DNA of 6,578 nucleotides from Pseudomonadota bacterium (GCA_021812505.1 JAKANG010000091.1:1-6578); one strand, 5' to 3'; positions 1 through 5,801 are shown, numbered from the stretch's first letter. A program made the numbers and translations. Notes: generated from the letters alone by a model not told the origin.

Positions 1-416
1 CCGAAGGCGCGGCGCTGACCCGGGGGCGGCGGGATGTCGGCGCGCTGGTCAGTTTCATCGGCTTGTGCCGCGACGAGGCCGGGACGCTCGAAGCGCTCGA
101 ACTCGAGCATTATCCCGGCATGGCGGAGGAGGAGATCGCGCGCATGGTCGGCGAGGCCGAGCGCCGCTGGCCCTTGCTCGGCGTCACCGTGATCCATCGC
201 CATGGCCGGATCCTGCCGGGCGAGCAGATCGTGCTGGTGCTTTGCGCCAGCGCCCATCGCGCGGCGGCCTTTGCGGCGGCCGAATATCTGATGGATTTCC
301 TGAAAAGCCGTGCGCCTTTTTGGAAGAAGGAGCATCGCGCCGACGGCGGCCAGGGCGACTGGGTCGCCGCCAAGGACGCCGACGAGGCCGCGCTCGCGCG
401 GTGGGGCGAGCGCTGA
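1..416 (+). CDS. moaE: Molybdopterin synthase catalytic (large) subunit MoaE, 5'-truncated by the window edge
   Basis: MoaE transfers sulfur from the thiocarboxylated C-terminus of MoaD to precursor Z (cyclic pyranopterin monophosphate) to make molybdopterin, in the cytoplasm. The open frame runs in from the left edge (first full codon at base 3) to TGA at 414-416, giving 137 visible residues. The family is about 150 residues, so only some 10-20 are missing. The MoaE core is clear: GALVSFIGLCRDE near visible residues 14-25, HYPGMAEEE, then IHRHGRILPGE, the SAHR segment, and the signature KSRAPFWKKE. The two lysines matching the E. coli catalytic pair (K119 and K126) fall at about visible residues 101 and 108. 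The tail GDWVAAKDAD also fits. The TTG at base 63 is not a credible start, because conserved MoaE sequence continues upstream of it. MoaD, the usual neighbour, would lie to the left. The gene converges on padR with 10 bases between stops. Confidence 0.95.
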   Translation, partial: EGAALTRGRRDVGALVSFIGLCRDEAGTLEALELEHYPGMAEEEIARMVGEAERRWPLLGVTVIHRHGRILPGEQIVLVLCASAHRAAAFAAAEYLMDFLKSRAPFWKKEHRADGGQGDWVAAKDADEAALARWGER

Positions 417-426
417 CTTCAGTCCA

Positions 427-1074
427 TTAAAGCCGTTCGATCTTGCGCGCCGCGTCGTCGAGAATGTCGGCGACTTCGAACAGAACCTTCTTGTCGGCGG
501 TCTCGTTGAGGCGCTGGTGCAGCGCCGTGCGCAGATTGCCCATGGCGCGCGCGACCGGCCCGGCCTCCATCGGTTTTGCTCTCTCGCCCACCGCGTCGAT
601 CCGGGCCAGGGCCGTGTCCGCTTCGTCGCGGTTCTCGCCGAGAAAAGCTTTGCCGGCTTCCGTCAAGGCGAATTGCTTCTTCGCGCTGTCGGACGCCTGC
701 GCCTCGATCTGGCCGGTCTCCTCGAGCAGGGCGAGGGTCGGATAGACGATGCCGGGGCTTGGCGCATAGGCGCCGCCGGTGCGGGATTCGATCTCGCGGA
801 TCAGGTCGTAGCCGTGGCGCGGCTCGGTCTCGATCAGGGCGAGAAAGACGAGCTTCAGCTCGTTGCCCTCGAACATGCGGCGCCTTTCACCGCGCCCGAA
901 GCCGCGCCGGCCGGAAAACGACCCTTCGCTCGCCTCGAACATGTGGCGCCCGCGATGGCCGCGCCGTCCGAAAGGCCCTTCGCTCATGCAACGCTCCCTT
1001 TCCTCGCCGAAAATCGGCTCGCCGCAATGCTCGTGCTTGAAGCCATGGCCGCGTCCTTTGAATTGTCCGAACAT
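427..1074 (-). CDS. PadR-family repressor with His/Cys N-terminal extension, YqjI-like (nickel/iron homeostasis)
   Basis: Predicted DNA-binding repressor of 215 residues. Residues about 70-145 form a PadR winged helix: GNELKLVFLALIE, HGYDLIREIE, the family signature YAPSPGIVYPTLALLEE (103-119), then a wing ending in KKQFALTEAGKAFL. A helical C-terminus follows that would dimerise. Before the domain lies a Gly/Arg/His-rich extension of about 68 residues with H10, an HEHC motif (14-17), C29, H40 and H44. These are the only two cysteines in the protein. E. coli YqjI has the same arrangement; there the extension binds nickel and relieves repression of yqjI and yqjH. Metal sensing here is inferred from that likeness. 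ATG 1072-1074 has a GGAG at 1082-1085 (7-base spacing). A second ATG at 985-987 (M30) also has a GGAG (994-997, 6-base spacing) but would remove the HEHC motif and C29. I prefer the long form. No yqjH-like flavin reductase is in the window. Confidence 0.88.
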   Translation of the reverse strand: MFGQFKGRGHGFKHEHCGEPIFGEERERCMSEGPFGRRGHRGRHMFEASEGSFSGRRGFGRGERRRMFEGNELKLVFLALIETEPRHGYDLIREIESRTGGAYAPSPGIVYPTLALLEETGQIEAQASDSAKKQFALTEAGKAFLGENRDEADTALARIDAVGERAKPMEAGPVARAMGNLRTALHQRLNETADKKVLFEVADILDDAARKIERL

Positions 1075-1078
1075 ATAT

Positions 1079-1096
1079 TATCTCCGATATATCTTT
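1079..1096 (-). promoter_or_regulatory. Putative PadR operator copy 1, over the padR ribosome binding site
   Basis: Read on the minus strand this is AAAGATATATC-GG-AGATA, matching the site at 1215-1232 in 16 of 18 bases. Its core TATC-N3-GATA (1079-1089) is an inverted repeat. It ends 5 bases before the padR ATG and contains the GGAG Shine-Dalgarno at 1082-1085. The two bases differing from copy 2 are exactly the GG that completes the Shine-Dalgarno. Binding by PadR is inferred from position and from the duplicate, not demonstrated. Confidence 0.6.
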
Positions 1097-1214
1097 GTTG
1101 AGTTTATGAAAAGCCCGGGCCTGACGGATTTCTGAATTTGAGGGAGGCGCCGGACGCCACGAGGATTGAACCGCGCTGGCCGAGAGCGGAACGATCTTCT
1201 CACTCTCGATGCAT

Positions 1215-1232
1215 AAAGATATATCTTAGATA
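1215..1232 (+). promoter_or_regulatory. Putative PadR operator copy 2, over the padR promoter -10
   Basis: Reads AAAGATATATC-TT-AGATA on the plus strand, in opposite orientation to copy 1 and about 136 bases from it. The overlapping 13-mer ATATCTTAGATAT (1221-1233) is a perfect palindrome around one central base. The site covers the -10 box and part of the spacer of the proposed minus-strand padR promoter, so a bound repressor would block RNA polymerase. No credible plus-strand gene starts after it, so autoregulation of padR is the simplest reading. Confidence 0.6.
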
Positions 1233-1246
1233 TTGTTATACGTCAA
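1218..1246 (-). promoter_or_regulatory. Putative sigma-70 type promoter for padR
   Basis: On the minus strand there is a -35 TTGACG (1241-1246), a 17-base spacer and a -10 TATATC (1218-1223), close to the housekeeping consensus. Transcription would start near 1211, giving a leader of about 137 bases before the padR ATG at 1074. The operator-like motif at 1215-1232 overlaps the -10, as expected for an autoregulated repressor. Leader length and start site are inferred. Confidence 0.55.
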
Positions 1247-1255
1247 GCGAACCCA

Positions 1256-1296
1256 TCGAAAGAAAAAGGCGGCCGCCCATTACGGGCGGCCGCCTT
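1256..1296 (-). terminator. Intrinsic terminator of ilvE
   Basis: A perfect 13-base inverted repeat, AAGGCGGCCGCCC (1266-1278) and GGGCGGCCGCCTT (1284-1296), with a 5-base loop. Read on the minus strand the stem runs into TTTTTCTTTCGA, a T-tract of the right kind, and begins 26 bases after the ilvE stop. This is a textbook rho-independent terminator. On the plus strand no T-run follows, so it is directional. It also separates ilvE transcription from the padR promoter immediately beyond. Confidence 0.9.
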
Positions 1297-1322
1297 GCCA
1301 AGGGGAAAATACAGCGAACGGC

Positions 1323-2222
1323 TTAAAGGTCGTAGGCTTCTTCCGCGACCTTGGGCTGGACCTCGTCGGTATAGGCTTCGATCAAGGTGCGGGAAATTGC
1401 GCCGGGAACGAATTGATGGGGCCCAATTTCCGAAACCGGCGTCACTTCGGCGCCGGTGCCGCAGATGAAACATTCGTCGAAGCTCGCGAGCTCCTCGGGC
1501 ATGATCCGGCGCTCGTTGACCTTGATGCCCTTGTCCCGGGCGAGGCCGATCACGGTCTGGCGGGTGATGCCGTTGAGGAAGCAATCGGCGATGGGCGTGT
1601 GGATCTCGCCGCCCTTGGTGAAGAAGATATTGGCGCCGGTGCATTCGGCGACGCGACCTTGCCAGTCGAGCATCATGGCGTCGGCATAGCCGCGGCGCTC
1701 GGCGCGATGCTTGGAGATCGTGCAGATCATATAGAGGCCGGCGGCCTTGGAATGGCTCGGCGCGGTCATCGGATCGGGGCGGCGATATTCGGCGATGTCG
1801 AGCTTGATGCCCTTCATCTTGGTCGCGATGTCGAACATCGACGGCCAGTCCCAGACCGCGATCGCGACATGAATTTTGGCGTGCTGGGCGGCGACCGCCA
1901 TCATTTCCGAACCGCGCCAGGCGACCGGGCGGACATAGCAGTTCTTGAGGCTGTTCCTGGCGACGACCAGGTCCTTGGCCTCCATCAACGCCTCGACCGA
2001 ATAGGGAATTTCGAAATCGAGCAGTTCGGACGAGGCCTTGAAGCGTTCCGCATGTTCGCGCGATTTGTAGATCACGCCGCCATAGGCGCGCTCGCCCTCG
2101 AAGACGCAGGAGGCGTAGTGCAGGCCGTGCGAGAGGACGTGGATCTTCGCGTCCTTCCACTCGATAAGTTCGCCGTTCATCCAGATATAACCGTCGCGCT
2201 GGTCGAAAGGCAGAACTGACAT
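1323..2222 (-). CDS. ilvE: Branched-chain amino acid aminotransferase (class IV, PLP-dependent)
   Basis: Catalyses the reversible, final transamination between glutamate and the 2-oxo acids of leucine, isoleucine and valine, in the cytoplasm. It has 299 residues, the usual alphaproteobacterial IlvE size. Visible landmarks are WMNGELIEWKDAKIHVLSHG (14-33), the HYASCVFEGERAYGG block (35-49), NCYVRPVAWRG (94-104), the PLP Schiff-base lysine K159 in SHSKAAGLYM, and E193 in GRVAECTGANIFF, matching E. coli K159 and E193. The start ATG (2220-2222) is chosen because the protein begins with the family-typical MSVLPFDQRDGYIWM and has GAGG at 2231-2234 with 8-base spacing. The open frame continues upstream to about 2507, but that part runs antisense through marR and shows no IlvE sequence. 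TAA is at 1323-1325, followed by a strong terminator. It is transcribed alone, divergently from marR. Confidence 0.96.
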   Translation of the reverse strand: MSVLPFDQRDGYIWMNGELIEWKDAKIHVLSHGLHYASCVFEGERAYGGVIYKSREHAERFKASSELLDFEIPYSVEALMEAKDLVVARNSLKNCYVRPVAWRGSEMMAVAAQHAKIHVAIAVWDWPSMFDIATKMKGIKLDIAEYRRPDPMTAPSHSKAAGLYMICTISKHRAERRGYADAMMLDWQGRVAECTGANIFFTKGGEIHTPIADCFLNGITRQTVIGLARDKGIKVNERRIMPEELASFDECFICGTGAEVTPVSEIGPHQFVPGAISRTLIEAYTDEVQPKVAEEAYDL

Positions 2223-2258
2223 GGCGAAATCCTCGAAAGACGTTCTGGAAAGGAAGGC

Positions 2259-2287
2259 TTGACGACTAAACCCCGACCTGAAATATG
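2259..2287 (+). promoter_or_regulatory. Candidate promoter for the marR-RR-HK operon
   Basis: Plus-strand TTGACG (2259-2264), 17-base spacer, then AATATG (2282-2287), a weak -10 that sits in the left arm of the inverted repeat. If real, the start site lies inside the repeat and a bound protein would block it. It overlaps the proposed ilvE promoter back to back. Low confidence because of the -10. Confidence 0.27.
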
Positions 2288-2291
2288 TCAA
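2263..2291 (-). promoter_or_regulatory. Candidate ilvE promoter
   Basis: On the minus strand a perfect -35 TTGACA (2286-2291) is followed after 17 bases by TAGTCG (2263-2268), a poor -10. It would give a leader of about 34 bases carrying the ilvE Shine-Dalgarno. The -35 lies inside the left arm and spacer of the inverted repeat at 2281-2307. The -35 is convincing, the -10 is not. Confidence 0.35.
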
Positions 2292-2307
2292 TAGAGCTGA
2301 CATATTT
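2281..2307. promoter_or_regulatory. Perfect inverted repeat in the ilvE/marR divergent region, probable MarR operator
   Basis: AAATATGTCA (2281-2290) and TGACATATTT (2298-2307) are exact reverse complements around a 7-base spacer. This AT-rich dyad stands out in a GC-rich region, lies 23 bases before the marR start and 58 bases before the ilvE start, and overlaps candidate promoter boxes on both strands. MarR dimers typically bind such dyads in front of their own gene, so the adjacent MarR is the likely ligand. A role for the OmpR-type regulator is less likely, because those usually bind direct repeats. Confidence 0.7.
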
Positions 2308-2330
2308 AGGGCTGGCCCGGAGGGAGGCGC

Positions 2331-2846
2331 ATGGCGGAGGCTTTGCAGCGCGGAGGCGCGACGACCGGCGCCGCGGCGGAGCGCGAGCAGAAGCCAAAGA
2401 CCGAGCCCATGTTCGATCTGATCGAACTGCTTTTCTTCGCCTATCGCGATTTCGTGGGCGACGCCGACCGCCTCCTGACCCGCTATAATTTCGGTCGCGC
2501 CCATCATCGCGTGCTGTATTTCGTCGATCGTCGGCCAGGGCTTTCGGTCGCCGAGCTTCTGGACCTGCTCAGGATCACCAAACAGAGCCTGTCGCGCGTG
2601 CTCAAGGATCTGCTCGACCAGAATTATATCGAACAGCGGCCGGGTCTGCTCGACCGGCGCCAGCGCTTGATGTATCCGACGGACAAGGGAGAGGCGCTCG
2701 CCCTCGAGGTGGCGGAACTGCAGTCGCGCCGCTTGGCCCGGGCGCTCGCGACCCTTCCCGAGGGCGCGCGGGCGCAGGCGGCGGCGTTTCTCTCCGCCAT
2801 GTGCGACCCGACAACCCGTGACTCGGCGGCAGGAGCCCGACGATGA
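2331..2846 (+). CDS. MarR-family transcriptional regulator (PetP-like)
   Basis: A 171-residue winged-helix regulator. After a variable 25-residue N-terminus come MFDLIELLFFAYRDFVGDADRLL (helix 1), FGRAHHRVLYFV (54-65), LSVAELLDLLRITKQSLSRVLKDLLDQNYIE (71-101, with the recognition helix near 82-94) and the wing DRRQRLMYPTDKG (108-120). A C-terminal dimerisation helix follows. ATG 2331 has a strong GGAGG (2319-2323, 7-base spacing). The stop codon overlaps the next gene as ATGA, so translation is probably coupled. A MarR-like protein beside an OmpR-type regulator recalls PetP/PetR of Rhodobacter capsulatus, needed for cytochrome bc1 expression; the length also fits. The equivalence is inferred from order and family, and the fbc genes are not here. 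The inverted repeat at 2281-2307 suggests autoregulation. The family is certain, the ligand unknown. Confidence 0.92.
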   Translation: MAEALQRGGATTGAAAEREQKPKTEPMFDLIELLFFAYRDFVGDADRLLTRYNFGRAHHRVLYFVDRRPGLSVAELLDLLRITKQSLSRVLKDLLDQNYIEQRPGLLDRRQRLMYPTDKGEALALEVAELQSRRLARALATLPEGARAQAAAFLSAMCDPTTRDSAAGARR

Positions 2847-3577
2847 GCGAACCCGAACCCCAGCCTCTGGCCGACGACGCCTTGCATCTCCTGATCGTCG
2901 ACGACGATCGCCGCATCCGCCAATTGCTCAAGCGCTTCCTGCAAGGCGAAGGCTATCGCGTCACGGCCGCGGAGAGCGCGGAGGCGGCTTACGCCCACCT
3001 GCGCGGGCTGCATTTCGATCTCATCATTCTCGACGTGATGATGCCGGGCCAGAGCGGCGTCGAATTCGCGCAGCGGATTCGAGCGGAAAACACGCCGCTC
3101 GCGGAAGCGCCGATCCTGATGCTGACGGCGCGGTCAGACACCGCGGATCGCGTCAAGGGGCTGGAGGCGGGCGCCGACGATTACATGGCCAAGCCCTTCG
3201 AGCCCCGCGAACTGGCGCTGCGCGTCGCTTCAATCCTGCGCCGCGCGGCGCCGCGCGTCCTGGCGGCGGCCGCGCCTGGGGCGAACGCCGTGCGTTTCGG
3301 CGAATTCACCTTCGATCCCGAGCGTGGCGAATTGCGCCAGGGCGACGAACTGATCCGCATCACCGAGCGCGAGCGCGACATGCTGCGCATCCTGGTCGAA
3401 AAGCCCGGAGAAACGGTATCGCGCGAGGCTTTGGGCGGCGGGGGCGGCGCGGCGAATGAGCGCACGGTGGACGTGCAGGTCAACCGCCTGCGCCGCAAGA
3501 TCGAGGTCGATCCCGCGAATCCCCTTCACCTGCAAACAGTGCGCGGGCTGGGATACAAGCTGGCGGTCGAGCGATGA
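2843..3577 (+). CDS. OmpR/PhoB-family response regulator (PetR-like)
   Basis: A 244-residue two-domain response regulator. The receiver domain (about 14-135) has the acidic pocket in LLIVDDD (D20/D21), the phospho-acceptor D64 in LIILDVMMPG, T95 in ILMLTAR and K117 in YMAKPFEP, so it should be phosphorylatable. A short Ala/Pro linker leads to a winged-helix DNA-binding domain (about 149-242). Its recognition helix is NERTVDVQVNRLRRKIE (205-221), with the usual C-terminal hairpin LQTVRGLGYKL. The transactivation loop before the recognition helix carries five consecutive glycines (198-202), so that part is unusually flexible. The start overlaps the marR stop and the stop overlaps the kinase start (ATGA at both ends), which makes the three genes one translationally coupled unit and the kinase downstream its natural partner. 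The PetR likeness rests on the MarR neighbour and general sequence. Confidence 0.94.
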   Translation: MSEPEPQPLADDALHLLIVDDDRRIRQLLKRFLQGEGYRVTAAESAEAAYAHLRGLHFDLIILDVMMPGQSGVEFAQRIRAENTPLAEAPILMLTARSDTADRVKGLEAGADDYMAKPFEPRELALRVASILRRAAPRVLAAAAPGANAVRFGEFTFDPERGELRQGDELIRITERERDMLRILVEKPGETVSREALGGGGGAANERTVDVQVNRLRRKIEVDPANPLHLQTVRGLGYKLAVER

Positions 3578-4941
3578 ATCCCGCGGCGCAGGCCCTCGAA
3601 ACGGCGGCGCGCCTGTGGCGCGTCTTCACGCGCCGGCTCGCCGGGATCATGCCCAAGGGCCTTTACGCGCGCTCGCTGCTCATCGTCATCCTGCCCATGG
3701 TCCTGCTGCAATCGGCGGTCGCGCTGGTCTTCATGGAGCGCCACTGGCAGACGGTGACCTTCCGCCTCTCCAACGCCGTGACCCAGGACATCGCCGCGCT
3801 CATCGACATCTACCGCGATTTCCACAGCCTCGATCCCGACAACGCCAAGCTGGAGGACATCGCCCGCCGCCGCCTCAATCTCGACGCCGAAATCCTGCCT
3901 CCAGGGCCTTTGCCGCCAGCCTTGCCCAAGCCGTTCTTCTCGCTGGTGGACCGCGCCATGTCGAGCGAGATCGGAAAGCAGATCCGCCTGCCGTTCTGGA
4001 TCGACACCGTCGGCCGTTCGGATTTCATCGAGGTCCGGGTGGACATGGGCGACGCGATCCTGCGGGTGGTCGCGCGGCGCAGCCAGGCCTATGCGTCCAA
4101 CACCCATATTTTCATCATCTGGATGGTGGGCGCCTCGATCGTCCTGATCACGGTCGCGATCCTTTTCCTGCGCAACCAGATCCGGCCCATTCTCGCGCTT
4201 GCCGACGCGGCGGAGGAATTCGGCAAGGGTCGCGACGTCGAGTTCCGGCCGCGCGGGGCGCGCGAGGTGCGGCGCGCGGCCTATGCCTTTCTCGAAATGA
4301 AGCGGCGCATCGAAAGGGCGATGGAGCAGCGCACCACCATGCTCAACGGCGTCAGCCACGACTTGCGCACCATTCTCACCCGCTTCCGATTGTCGCTCGC
4401 CTTGCTTGGCGACGAGGCCGAGGCGCAGGAGCTGACGGCCGACGTCGACGAGATGAACCGCATGCTCGAGGCCTATCTCGCCTTCGCGCGCGGCGATATC
4501 GGCGAGGGCGCGGCGCCGACCGACATTCCGGCCATGCTGGAAACCCTGCGCCAGGAGGCCGTGCGCCTTGGCCATGACACGGAAGTGGTCTACGCGGGCG
4601 AGCCGGTCGCCACGGTGCGGCCCGACGCCTTCAAGCGGTGTCTCGCCAATCTGCTCTATAATGCGGCGCGTCACGGCGACCGGATCAGGATCGAAGGATC
4701 CTGCGATACGAAATTCCTGCAGATTCACGTCGATGACGACGGGCCGGGCATTCCGCTCGAGGCGCGCGAGGAGGTCTTCCGCCCCTTCGTGCGGCTGGAT
4801 GAAGCCCGCAACCAGGACGAGGGCGGGACCGGGCTCGGCCTCGCCATCGCCCGCGACATCGCCCGCTCGCATGGCGGCGAAATCTTTCTCTCCACCAGCC
4901 CGCTCGGCGGCCTGCGCGCCAGCGTGCGGGTGCCGGTCTAA
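3574..4941 (+). CDS. EnvZ-like membrane sensor histidine kinase
   Basis: A 455-residue inner-membrane sensor kinase, the likely phosphodonor and phosphatase for the response regulator it overlaps by ATGA. The order is: cytoplasmic N-terminus, TM1 (about 35-54), a periplasmic domain of about 120 residues (55-177) without a recognisable ligand fold and with a proline-rich stretch (109-120), TM2 (about 178-199), HAMP (200-252), and a DHp domain with H262 in NGVSHDLRTILTRFRLSLALL. The ATPase domain has the N box NLLYNAARHG (359-368), G1 box DDDGPGI (387-393), F box FRPFVRLDEARN and G2 box GGTGLGLAI (417-425). All catalytic boxes are intact. The conserved proline after HDLRT is isoleucine (residue 267); I believe other alphaproteobacterial EnvZ-like kinases share this. 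TAA is at 4939-4941. The stimulus is not evident; envelope or osmotic cues would be guesses from EnvZ. Confidence 0.94.
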   Translation: MNPAAQALETAARLWRVFTRRLAGIMPKGLYARSLLIVILPMVLLQSAVALVFMERHWQTVTFRLSNAVTQDIAALIDIYRDFHSLDPDNAKLEDIARRRLNLDAEILPPGPLPPALPKPFFSLVDRAMSSEIGKQIRLPFWIDTVGRSDFIEVRVDMGDAILRVVARRSQAYASNTHIFIIWMVGASIVLITVAILFLRNQIRPILALADAAEEFGKGRDVEFRPRGAREVRRAAYAFLEMKRRIERAMEQRTTMLNGVSHDLRTILTRFRLSLALLGDEAEAQELTADVDEMNRMLEAYLAFARGDIGEGAAPTDIPAMLETLRQEAVRLGHDTEVVYAGEPVATVRPDAFKRCLANLLYNAARHGDRIRIEGSCDTKFLQIHVDDDGPGIPLEAREEVFRPFVRLDEARNQDEGGTGLGLAIARDIARSHGGEIFLSTSPLGGLRASVRVPV

Positions 4942-4954
4942 ACAAGGAGCCGTC

Positions 4955-5800
4955 ATGAATCTCGTCGCAATGGCGCTGGCCGATCTTGCCGGGGCGGAGA
5001 CCTTTCCGCTCGACGCCCTGATGACCCTGCGCCAGAAATGGGCCGAGGCGCGGGACCCGCTCCTCGAAGCGCTCAAGGCTTTCGCCTCCGGCGCCGACCG
5101 ATCCCCTGAAAACGCCGAAAAGGTCTTTTTCGGCCTGCATCTCATGGCCGAAAAGCGCGAGGCGGAGGCTTGGGCGCCCTTGCTCGCGGTCGCGATGGAG
5201 GGCGAGGCCCTCTATGACATGATCGGCGACGCCGCGTCGGAAACGCTGCCCGCCATTCTGCTCAGCCTTTATTCCGGCGATCTCGCGGGACTGAAGGCGC
5301 TGATCGAGGCGCCCCGGGCCGACGAATGGGGCCGCGTCGCCGCGCTGGAATGCTATTGCGCGCTGGCGGCGGCGGGCGAAATCCCGCTGGACGAGGCCGG
5401 GGCCTATCTCGCCGCCTGTTTCGAGACGTTGCAGCCGCGCGAGAGCCATCCGGTCTGGTATGGCTGGCAGGGCTGCGTGGCGATGCTGGGCCTGACCGAG
5501 CTCGAGCCTCTGGCGGCGCGAGCCTTCCGCCAGGGGCTGGTGGACAAGAAGGTCCTGAGTTTCGAGGATTTCCAGGCCGATCTGCGCGCTGGCCGCGCCG
5601 CCGCCGACCGAAGCCAGGTTTTCGAGGAACGCGGGATCAAGCCGATCGACGACGCCCTCGACGCTCTGGCCGTGTTCGACGAGGAGGACGATGAAGCCGA
5701 GGCGCCCGCAGAAAACAAGTTCAAGGATGTCGGCCGCAACGATCCTTGTCCCTGCGGCAGCGGCAAGAAATACAAGAAGTGCTGCCTCGCGGCCGGATAG
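4955..5800 (+). CDS. DUF1186 helical-repeat protein with C-terminal SEC-C zinc motif
   Basis: A 281-residue cytoplasmic protein of unknown function. Residues about 20-225 are mostly amphipathic helices rich in Ala and Leu, including FFGLHLMAEKREAEAWAPLL, ILLSLYSGDLAGLKALIEAP and WGRVAALECYCALAAAGEI. I recognise this pattern as DUF1186, a probable helical-repeat scaffold. An acidic linker (EEDDEAE, 243-249) leads to a terminal SEC-C motif, VGRNDPCPCGSGKKYKKCC (259-277). Its zinc ligands are C265, C267, C276 and C277; the same motif at the SecA C-terminus binds zinc and contacts SecB and ribosomes. ATG 4955 has AAGGAG at 4944-4949 with 5-base spacing. The gene begins 13 bases after the kinase stop, so it is probably cotranscribed with it. 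The frame continues upstream antisense-free inside the kinase gene, but that part is only a shadow of it. TAG is at 5798-5800. Confidence 0.88.
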   Translation: MNLVAMALADLAGAETFPLDALMTLRQKWAEARDPLLEALKAFASGADRSPENAEKVFFGLHLMAEKREAEAWAPLLAVAMEGEALYDMIGDAASETLPAILLSLYSGDLAGLKALIEAPRADEWGRVAALECYCALAAAGEIPLDEAGAYLAACFETLQPRESHPVWYGWQGCVAMLGLTELEPLAARAFRQGLVDKKVLSFEDFQADLRAGRAAADRSQVFEERGIKPIDDALDALAVFDEEDDEAEAPAENKFKDVGRNDPCPCGSGKKYKKCCLAAG

Positions 5801-5801
5801 G

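Noticed and set aside
310..1101. 263-residue plus-strand open frame opposite padR
   Set aside because: Antisense to a clear PadR gene, and its first part overlaps the end of moaE in another frame.
1181..1208. CGAGAG/CTCTCG inverted repeat in the padR leader
   Set aside because: Only six bases per arm with a 16-base loop; not distinguishable from chance and no riboswitch features.
1138..1326. 62-residue plus-strand frame beginning with TTG after a Shine-Dalgarno-like AGGGAGG
   Set aside because: The AGGGAGG lies inside the frame after the TTG, with no start codon at proper spacing; the frame crosses the operator and the terminator hairpin and has no recognisable motif.
1233..2219. 328-residue plus-strand open frame opposite ilvE
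   Set aside because: Codon-for-codon antisense of ilvE, rich in Asp, Gly and His, with no recognisable domain.
2223..2507. N-terminal extension of ilvE in the same frame
   Set aside because: Runs antisense through marR and the operator region, lacks IlvE sequence, and a good Shine-Dalgarno plus the typical N-terminus mark ATG 2222.
3526..5145. 539-residue minus-strand open frame
   Set aside because: Antisense to the kinase and the start of the DUF1186 gene, both of which have full domain signatures; its composition (Arg, Ala, Asp, His) is typical of a GC-rich shadow frame.
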